From the NCBI RefSeq assembly GCF_025717045.1, contig NZ_JAOVZN010000001.1, positions 310,001-374,000 on the forward strand: a DNA stretch of 64,000 nucleotides. The letters are read 5' to 3'. The DNA is from Flavobacterium sp. SH_e. Its GTDB lineage: Bacteria; Bacteroidota; Bacteroidia; Flavobacteriales; Flavobacteriaceae. A program made the translations under genes and the position numbers. Of this stretch, positions 9,852-17,900 are shown one piece after another. The notes under the pieces are model-generated. The model was not told the origin of the DNA. It saw nothing but the letters and a program-made list of their open reading frames with translations, and made no database searches. Positions within the stretch are counted from its first letter, which is position 1, and every line of letters begins with the position of its first letter.

Positions 9852-10082
9852 TTATCTTGTTTCACTAAAAAAGATCGATACATCGAATTTAAATATGAAT
9901 TCAATTGAAACCTCTAAGACTTTTGAAATCTCAATTAATTTAGAAACGGTTAAATCAACATCACCTCTTTCAATTTTGCCATAACCACTGGTGCTCATTT
10001 TTAATTCAGCCGCTACGTATTCCCTAGTCATATTTTTTAATTCTCTTATCTTTCTAATATTTTCGTATACACTATATTTCAT
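9852..10082 (-). CDS. small Xre-family HTH regulator
   Basis: A 76-residue Cro/C1-type HTH protein. IRKIRELKNMTREYVAAEL and MSTSGYGKIERGDVDLTVSKL align with the neighbour at 9569-9772, where the same positions read MSVKKYEKIEQGMVDLKLSKL, so the two look like a tandem duplication. The short C-terminal tail (KFDVSIFFSETR) differs. Like its partner it has no effector domain. Genomic setting suggests local control of surface polysaccharide genes, but this is inference only. Confidence 0.8.
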   Translation of the reverse strand: MKYSVYENIRKIRELKNMTREYVAAELKMSTSGYGKIERGDVDLTVSKLIEISKVLEVSIEFIFKFDVSIFFSETR

Positions 10083-10547
10083 AAAAAATAAAAAATTATA
10101 AATAATTCTACTCTGAAGGACTTGCCATAACTATTATTAAAATTATGCGAAAAAGTATTTTCTATCTTTTTAATCTTATTTTAGAAAAAAACTACCTTTT
10201 CACACTAACCTTTCAATTATTAACAACGTTTGAAGCTAAATGACTGTTTTTATTTAGCATTCATTTTAAATTTTGATCAAAAATATATAATGTTTAGAGT
10301 ATATAATAATAAATCTGTTCAACGGATTTTAAAATCCGATAAAATACAACATTCCCGTTTTTAGGTCGTCAGATTTGCTTAAAAAAGCCCGTAAAACCCT
10401 TGTTTTATAAGATAATGAGCACGTAATAATACTTACCGTAAAAATCTTACTTTCGACGATCTGCATCAAAAAAGAGGAAAATCGGTATAAAGTTTAAATT
10501 ATCACAAATGATAGGCGTTGAAAGTTTCAAATGAGATTTTAAACAAA
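10083..10547. other. gene-free AT-rich stretch with a 16-bp palindrome
   Basis: No gene is credible here. A perfect 16-bp palindrome, CGGATTTTAAAATCCG, lies at 10323-10338. It could be a regulator binding site or a hairpin. It shares the ATCCG core with the terminator at 10548-10587. Nothing else was recognised. Confidence 0.4.
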
Positions 10548-10587
10548 AAAAAATCCGTTAACTAAATTAATAGCCAACGGATTTTTT
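10548..10587 (-). terminator. intrinsic terminator of the beta-helix operon
   Basis: Read on the minus strand, arms AAATCCGTT and AACGGATTT enclose a 16-nt loop and are followed by a long T run. It starts 16 bp after the stop codon of the beta-helix protein gene. Confidence 0.85.
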
Positions 10588-10602
10588 AAAGTTATATTTA
10601 GT

Positions 10603-12780
10603 TTATTGAGTCACTAAAAGCTGTGGATAAGGAGTTGAAGCTGTATTTATAATTACAGTCGAAGCACCTTCTTTTACATTGACTAACAACTTACTAAGCG
10701 TTGTATTTGCTCTAAAAGTGTTATTCATAAATATTCCGTAATACTTACTGTTCCAGTCTCCATCTATTGTTAACGCAGTTACACTTCCCGTAATCGTAGA
10801 ATTTACTATATAACTATATACCGGATTATATAATACCGACGAAAACATTGGTGCTGAATCTGAAAAAGTACATCCTTCTAAATACGTTGCAATAGCTTTT
10901 ATTGTTGAGCCAGTATTCGAATTATTATAAAAATTCGAACTATAGAAAGAAATCTCTCCGCTGGAAATAACATTTTTTCCTTTAAAATTAGTAAAGTCAC
11001 TATTTGCAGCTAAAGGATAGTTATTTGCACTTAAATTAAGCGCTGTATCTCCTCCGTCAAATTTACAATCTACCCAAGCATTTAAATTGTCTGCTCTAGT
11101 AGCTAACATCGAAACTGCTGTTGTACAATTAATAAACTGTCCTCTATAAAACATTGTTTTGTCAACAAAACTTGAGTTATCTGAAACACCACCAACAAGC
11201 GCATCTTGGTAGAAACCTTTATTACAGTTTACAAAAGAAATATTATCGAAGAAATTATTATCAAATCCCATCATTTTATCTAAATGAAAACCATTCGTTT
11301 GATCTCTAAATACTACATATTTCAACCAAACAAAACTCATATGCTGTGTGCCATAGTTTTGTGAAGAATAAACACCAGTGCTTCCGCCTTGCAATGTCAA
11401 ATGCGCTAATACAAAATTAGCATCTTGACCTCCCGTAAGCGATATTAGAGGAAAATCGTCTGTTAAACCAACAATAACTGTTTTTCCCGTTCCTTTTCCC
11501 ATAATTCCATGACTTTTATCTAACGGAATTTTTAAAGTCGAACTGATATAATAAACTCCTTCTGGAAGATCTGCAATACCAGAATTATTGATCAAGTTTT
11601 GAATATAAGTTGTACTATCTGGCTTACCTACTCTATCTGTTCTCCAGTTTGCTCCTAAAGGATCTGGTAATGTTTCCCAATTTGGTCTCGCCCAAGGCGT
11701 ATATTTTGTACCTAAAATAGAACTACTCAAGTTTGCCAGTATAGTCGAATTGGTGATCGCCGCAGTTTGTTCTGTACTATTATATTTGACAGAATTACTA
11801 TTATCTAAATTTCCCCAAAGATCATATCCAGTAACCGTTCCGCTTCCTCTTTTGTATCCTCCTAAAGCACCAACTAAGGTCATATTGCTTCTTGCTGAGA
11901 TAACATCAAACTCTGTATTCAACTTTTTATTAAGAATCGAAATATTCGCTGCATCTATATCATAAGCTCCAGTTCGTACTGCAGAATAAGAATTTCCTCC
12001 ACCTAAATCGGTTATTTTGACATTACCCATATTACTAGCTTTAAACATAGCATAGGTACCGTCACCGGTAAGGTTCCATCCTTCTGCATCAATACCAACA
12101 AAGGTAGCCGTTTTAAGATTGTCCATATCTGTGGTATTCCCGTGCGGCGTTAAAAAGTTAGTATGCAGATTTACGTTACCATAACTAGGAGTTGTTGAAT
12201 TTCCTTTCATGGTAAGAACTGTCGACAATCCGCCCGATTGGTGTTTTATAAATTTATTATTTCTAAAATATCCAGACTGACTACAATCTATAAGTATTGG
12301 ACCTCCAAAATTGATAAAAGAGTTATTCTCAAAAGTTGCATTTGTTGCTTTTAAAGTCGCCCATTTAATCGATTTTAAAGTACAATTAGAAATAACACCT
12401 CCCGCTTGAAGCGTAATAGTCTTATCTGCTGGAAGTAAATACTCGATTACAACGCCAGTACTTCCTGCGGCTATGGTAATATTTGAAAATAAATTTAAAG
12501 ACGGATGCCCATATAATTTCTGATTACTCCTCATGACAATATCCACTCCAGAATAATCTCCTCTTTCTAATCGCACAGAACCATAAGTATCCAATGCTTG
12601 CTGAAGAGTTGCTTTTTGTGTAACTGGAACAACATGGGCATTAAAATAATCCGTTTCTTCTGGCTGATTAGCGACAACAGGATTTTCTGGAGTTTTTACA
12701 GGAGCTTCATCAATTGCATATTGATAATTCTGAGAAAAAACCGTCGTCGAAAACAGTAAAAAATAAATTAGCTTTTTCAT
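10603..12780 (-). CDS. secreted right-handed parallel beta-helix protein
   Basis: A 725-residue exported protein with signal peptide MKKLIYFLLFSTTVFSQ. Two blocks of pectate-lyase-like repeats can be seen (about 80-320 and 400-700), with short strands such as VIEYLLPADKTITLQAGGVISNC cut into turns, GIADLPEGVYYISSTLKIP, and IMGKGTGKTVIVGL. The latter pattern is found in phage tailspikes and polysaccharide-acting enzymes. No catalytic signature can be named. Its start overlaps the stop of the preceding gene as ATGA, so the two are translationally coupled. It lies close to the exopolysaccharide locus and might bind or modify that polymer, but this is speculation. It carries no recognisable T9SS tail. 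Confidence 0.75.
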   Translation of the reverse strand: MKKLIYFLLFSTTVFSQNYQYAIDEAPVKTPENPVVANQPEETDYFNAHVVPVTQKATLQQALDTYGSVRLERGDYSGVDIVMRSNQKLYGHPSLNLFSNITIAAGSTGVVIEYLLPADKTITLQAGGVISNCTLKSIKWATLKATNATFENNSFINFGGPILIDCSQSGYFRNNKFIKHQSGGLSTVLTMKGNSTTPSYGNVNLHTNFLTPHGNTTDMDNLKTATFVGIDAEGWNLTGDGTYAMFKASNMGNVKITDLGGGNSYSAVRTGAYDIDAANISILNKKLNTEFDVISARSNMTLVGALGGYKRGSGTVTGYDLWGNLDNSNSVKYNSTEQTAAITNSTILANLSSSILGTKYTPWARPNWETLPDPLGANWRTDRVGKPDSTTYIQNLINNSGIADLPEGVYYISSTLKIPLDKSHGIMGKGTGKTVIVGLTDDFPLISLTGGQDANFVLAHLTLQGGSTGVYSSQNYGTQHMSFVWLKYVVFRDQTNGFHLDKMMGFDNNFFDNISFVNCNKGFYQDALVGGVSDNSSFVDKTMFYRGQFINCTTAVSMLATRADNLNAWVDCKFDGGDTALNLSANNYPLAANSDFTNFKGKNVISSGEISFYSSNFYNNSNTGSTIKAIATYLEGCTFSDSAPMFSSVLYNPVYSYIVNSTITGSVTALTIDGDWNSKYYGIFMNNTFRANTTLSKLLVNVKEGASTVIINTASTPYPQLLVTQ

Positions 12781-13505
12781 TGTCCCGATATAATATAGGA
12801 ATTTGTGCCTGTTTTTCTAAGGAATCCAAATCTCACGTTTCCAGCCGTACTAGTAAATTTTGCACTTCCGGCTGATGTATAATTAATGGTAACTCCCGAA
12901 GCAGCCTGTACTGTTAGAACAGCACCATTATGAGCTTCTAGATTAATAGTTTCACCAACTGCCATACTTCCAAAATCGGCAGTTAGGGTTAATGTAGACG
13001 ATGTTGTACATTCAATTGTGTTATTTACGTCGGCTGCAGCAATACTTCTGGAAGAAGTAAATGAAATAACTGTAGCTCTGTATGGAGTGGTAGAAGTTCC
13101 TCCTGCTGTTTTTGCATACAATGCATAAGGTACACTTAAAAGTTGTGTAACTCCAACAATGTTATAATTTGTTCCTCCGTTTACATCTACTTGTGTTTCT
13201 ATATAATAAGGTCCTTTATCCCAGGAAATTTTACTAAAATCCCCCGTAACAATTGTTCCTGTTCCAATTTCAAGAGAAACAAGACCATTACTATTTGTAG
13301 TAGGAGAATGCGTTTCTTGATAAACAATAGTTCCTGATGCTGTACTCTGATGCACAACAACTTTAACACCAATTTGTTTAGTTTCTACTAAATTATTGTC
13401 CTGTCCTCTGATAATTGCCTGATAACTCATTTTTTCAGGCGATTGCGCAAATACCTTAAACGTAACAGTCACAAATAATAATAAAAGGGTCTGTGCAAAT
13501 TTCAT
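12777..13505 (-). CDS. exported protein of unknown function
   Basis: A 242-residue protein with signal peptide MKFAQTLLLLFVTVTFKVFAQ. The first half (SPEKMSYQAIIRGQDNNLV and VTQLLSVPYALYAKTAGG) matches a widespread Bacteroidetes exported domain usually found at the N-terminus of tail-fibre-like or collagen-like surface proteins. The second half is a Ser/Thr-rich beta region (about residues 145-242) resembling a phage or adhesin tail domain. No enzyme motif is present. It is the middle gene of a three-gene operon and overlaps the beta-helix gene by 4 bp, so the two products may form one surface structure. Confidence 0.75.
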   Translation of the reverse strand: MKFAQTLLLLFVTVTFKVFAQSPEKMSYQAIIRGQDNNLVETKQIGVKVVVHQSTASGTIVYQETHSPTTNSNGLVSLEIGTGTIVTGDFSKISWDKGPYYIETQVDVNGGTNYNIVGVTQLLSVPYALYAKTAGGTSTTPYRATVISFTSSRSIAAADVNNTIECTTSSTLTLTADFGSMAVGETINLEAHNGAVLTVQAASGVTINYTSAGSAKFTSTAGNVRFGFLRKTGTNSYIISGQ

Positions 13506-13517
13506 TCTATCTCTTTT

Positions 13518-14048
13518 TTAATTTTTAATTATTTTAAATGACTTCAATTTTTTGTTATCTACATATACTACAAGTATATATACAGATGGAGTAAGATTAG
13601 CTAAACTAACCTGAGTCTCATCTTGACTAATTGTGTTTTGTTTTAAAAGTCTAGCCTGAATATCATAGAGTCTATACGATCGCTGAGCGCTTTCTAACTC
13701 TAATCCTGTCATACTGATATTAACAAAATCTGATGTTGGATTTGGGAAAACAAACATTTCTGCTTTAGCGGGTTCTTCAATTTCTGGATTACCTAGTGTC
13801 TCGTCTTTTTCCTGATGCTGAATACCTTGAGCCACATTGAAAACGGGTTCTGTTCCAATATAAGTATAAAATACTTGGCCGATCGAATAAGTAACTGTTC
13901 CAGAGCTTCCACTTGCATTATTACCCGATGTAACTATCGTCTCCATTATATCAGTGTTCGACTGAGTGGTTTGACTAATTCCTACAAAAGGAATGAATAA
14001 CATCGTAATTATCAGTAGGTTTATATTTCTCGTCTTTAGATACTTCAC
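13518..14048 (-). CDS. T9SS type A sorting domain protein
   Basis: A 176-residue exported protein. After a signal peptide (about residues 1-25, ending FVGISQ) comes a short domain (TIVTSGNNASGSSGTVTYSIGQ) common in small Flavobacterium cell-surface proteins. The last 80 residues are a type IX secretion C-terminal domain: VFPNPTSDFVNI, YRLYDIQARLL, and VYILVVYVDNKKLKSFKIIKN split over three motifs. The domain would route the protein through the Por secretion system to the cell surface. It is the first gene of the operon, with a TAnnTTTG promoter just upstream. Confidence 0.85.
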   Translation of the reverse strand: MKYLKTRNINLLIITMLFIPFVGISQTTQSNTDIMETIVTSGNNASGSSGTVTYSIGQVFYTYIGTEPVFNVAQGIQHQEKDETLGNPEIEEPAKAEMFVFPNPTSDFVNISMTGLELESAQRSYRLYDIQARLLKQNTISQDETQVSLANLTPSVYILVVYVDNKKLKSFKIIKN

Positions 14049-14080
14049 AGTTTAATTATTCTTGCGTTATTTTAATACTG

Positions 14081-14088
14081 CAAAATTA
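14081..14088 (-). promoter_or_regulatory. TAnnTTTG promoter element for the T9SS protein operon
   Basis: On the minus strand the sequence TAATTTTG matches the Bacteroidetes -7 consensus and lies 33 bp before the start codon at 14048. No clear TTG element was found at the expected distance upstream. Confidence 0.55.
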
Positions 14089-14915
14089 TTTAATTTCAAA
14101 AAATAATCGATATAATTAATTTTATTTCCGATAACTGACACAAAATGTAGTATTTTAATGACTATTTACTTACATCGAAAATGTTAAGAAAAGGGGTTTT
14201 TAGTTTTATTAACAATAATAATTGCACTAAACTTTACAACTATTAAAAATTAAATGTTTTGGCATTAAAAACCAAAATACAGGTTATAGAATTTAACGGC
14301 AATTTGCATCTTAAATTACATCTAAATCTGCTTTTTATTTTATTTTCAATTTAAGCGTACTAAATTTTATTATTTCGCAATTTTCATAGGCGGAAATAAT
14401 AAATATTTCATTCATCAAAACACATCTAATTGAAAACAAGACAATTACATTTACTTAAAGATAATTATTTTTCTTGAATAAAATAAATCTCCAAAAAAAA
14501 TCAGCAGAAAAAAGCAGGCAGATTGAGGGAAAAAGCGGTGAATTTGACAAATTTTGGACTCAAGAAATCTTTGCCAATTTTGAATAAATTTTGTCTTCCA
14601 CAATTTAAAATATGCTTTTCATCGAGAATAATAGCTTTATATGGAATAAGCGAGTTTTAGTGAAAAATTTTTCCTTTTTTTGATCAACTTATTAAACAAT
14701 AAGCGATAAATGCTATTTATTACAGAGCCAAAATAAAAGCCTAAAACTAATTAAAATTTCTTACACCGTTTTCTATTATTTCAACCGATAATTAAAAAAG
14801 GTGTAAACCCATCCCACTAATAAACTATAAGACAAAGATTTACACTTTACTCTTTTTAGTTAACGCTGATATTATCATAATTATTTTGCTCAACTTTAAT
14901 TTTAATACCCTTAAA
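14089..14915. other. long divergent intergenic region upstream of the NRPS-PKS cluster
   Basis: About 830 bp with no credible gene on either strand. A hairpin-forming inverted repeat lies at 14366-14403 (arms tttattatttcgc and gcggaaataataaa, one bulge). The promoter of the biosynthetic cluster must be here, but no good TAnnTTTG match was found near 14916. Confidence 0.5.
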
Positions 14916-17900
14916 ATGAAAAGACCCAACAACAATAGTTTAAACAAAGAGACAAATTGGAAAAAAATGGTGTATCCTAACAATGCGCTGCATGAGCTTT
15001 TTCTAGCTCAAGCGGAAGCATCACCCAATTCTATGGCACTTGAATTTGAAGATCAGCAAATTTCTTATCAGGAATTAGCAAAAAAAATAAATCAGACAGC
15101 AAATTACTTTTTAGCTCAAGGTTTATCTCCCGGGCAATTTGTTGCTGTATCTATGGAAAGAAACCCTAATTTGATTGTTTCTCTCCTAGCAATTTTACAA
15201 TGTGGAGCTGCTTATTTACCCTTAGATCCAAAATTCCCAACTGAGCGCTTAGAATTTATGCTCGAAGATTCTGAAGCAAGTTTTTTACTGACTACAAAAT
15301 CACTTTCTACTTCACTGCCAAATAGTTCAAAAACCATATTTATAGAAGATGTATTAGCTTCATTAAACCAATATCCTGATTCGCCAGTTTCTATATCAGT
15401 TAATCCAACATCTGTTGCTTATATGATGTACACATCGGGCTCTACGGGGAAACCAAAAGGTGTGACGGTAACTCACAAAAACTTAATAAACTTTCTGTGC
15501 AGCATGGCGATTGAACCAGGTATAAATGCAGACGACAAACTTTTATCGATAACTACAATTTCGTTTGATATAGCGGGTCTCGAATTATTCTTACCATTAA
15601 TAAAAGGTGCAGCGGTAGTTTTTGCCGATTATGAAACTACTCGAGACGGTTTGCTTTTATTTAATCTTTTACAGAAAAAACAAATTACAATATTACAGGC
15701 TACACCAACTACATGGCAATTATTACTAGACTCTGGATGGGATACTCCTCTAGCTTTAAAAGCATTGTGTGGTGGCGAAGCAATGCCTCTAAATCTTGCG
15801 CGTCAATTAACATCGAGATGTGATTCTCTTTGGAATATGTACGGTCCAACAGAAACCACAATTTGGTCTGCTGTAAAAGAAATTCTCGCAGATGATGAAT
15901 TAATCACTATTGGTTTTCCTATCGCAAATACAGAGATTTATTTGTTGGACGAACAAGGAAAAATTGTTGAAGAAGGAACAATTGGTGAGATTGTTATAGG
16001 CGGAGACGGAGTCGCACAAGGTTATTGGAAACGTCCAGAACTTACTGCAGAAAAATTCATCCCAGATTCATTTTCAACAGAATCAGGCGCTAGACTTTAC
16101 CGCACAGGAGATTTAGGAAAATTATTGCCGAATGGAGAACTACAATGTTTGGGTCGTATTGATCATCAGGTAAAACTGAGAGGACATCGTATAGAATTGG
16201 GTGAAATCGAAGCTACCTTAAACACATTGCCAGGCGTAAAACAATCTGCTGTAATTGTCAGCAATCATTTTGGCAATGAAGATAAACTTGTAGCGTATTT
16301 AAAATCGGGCGAAGAATCGCAAGACGAAAAAACGATTCACGATGCGCTTTCGAAAGTTTTACCCGAAATATTATTGCCATCAAAATACATTTGGGTTGAT
16401 GAATTTCCAATAACTCCAAACGGAAAAATTGACAAAAAGAATTTACCTCTTCCCGAAAATACAAGACCTGACTCTGCTCCTCTTTTCAAAAAACCGACCA
16501 CACAATTAGAAAAAGATCTTGCAAAAATCTGGAGCGAAGAATTGAAAATAACAGAGATTGGAATAGATGACAATTTCTTTGATATGGGCGGAAGTTCTGT
16601 ACTTGCTCAAAAAGTAACTACTTTAATAAAACAACGTTTAGCATTAGAAATTCCTGTTTCAAAAATTTATATTCATCCTACAATAAAAGAACTTTCTTCT
16701 ATTTTAGAAGAACATAATAATAAGGAAGAAAAATTCGAATTTAAAAAACATAAAGAAAATGCTTCTTCTGCAGATATTGCAATCATAGGTATGGCGGGAA
16801 GATTTCCTGGTTCTGATACAATAGAAGAATTATGGGAAATTTTAAGAGACGGAAAAGAAACGATTTCTTTATTCAGCAAAGATGAACTAGATATTAGTTT
16901 ACCTGAAAGTCTTCGCGAAGATCCGCTTTATATAGGTGCAAGAGGGATTTTACCTTCAGCCAAAACATTTGATCCTCAGTTCTTTGGATTAAATCCGCAG
17001 CTTGCCGCCGCGATGGATCCACAAATCAGGATATTCTTAGAAATTTCATTCGAAGCATTAGAACAATCTGGGCATCTTCCAAAACATTATAAAGGAAGCA
17101 TTGGGGTTTATTCTGGAAGCGAAATCAATTCTTACTACGAAAACAATATTTTCTTAAACAAAGAACTCAAAAGTTCAGTAGGAGAATTACAAATTTATAC
17201 CGTAAACGGAAAAGATTTTATTGCGCCTCGTACTTCTTATCATTTAAACTTAAAAGGACCTTCAGTTACAGTACACTCTGCATGTTCAACATCTTTATTA
17301 GCAATTGCCGAAGCGGTAAAAGCCATAAGAGCAGGAATGTGTGATATTGCACTTGCAGGAGGATCAAGCGTTACAGCTCCAATAAAAAGCGGACACCTTT
17401 ATGATGACGGATTTATTAAAAGTCCAGACGGATCTACACGTTCTTTTGACGCTTCTGGAAAAGGTACTGTTTTTAGTGATGGCGCTGGAGTTGTTGTTCT
17501 TAAAAGATTGGAAGAAGCAGAAAAAGACGGCGATATCATTTATGGCGTACTTAAGGGAGTTGGCGTAAATAATGACGGAGGAGACAAAGGCAGTTTTATG
17601 GCGCCAAGTCCGCAAGGTCAGGCTGGAGCCATAATCAATGCTTTTAATGATGCACAAATTTCTCCTTCTACAATTAGCTATATGGAGGCGCATGGAACTG
17701 CAACTCCAATTGGCGATCCAATAGAAATAGAAGGGCTTAAAATCGCTTATGGCAAACAAGAAAAAAATAATTATTGTGCCTTAGGATCTATAAAAACCAA
17801 TTTAGGACATACCACAGCTGCTGCTGGTGTGGCAGGTTTGATCAAAATATTGTTGGCTATGCAACACAAACAAATACCACCAATGGTAAATTTTGTTAAA

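Noticed and set aside
14886..14915. Upstream TTG start for the NRPS-PKS gene
   Set aside because: ATG 14916 is ten codons on, and the added residues (MLNFNFNTLK) match nothing in A-domain N-termini.
17364..17759. Minus-strand 131-codon frame inside the ketosynthase region
   Set aside because: It lies wholly inside the strongly conserved KS domain on the opposite strand and has no family likeness.
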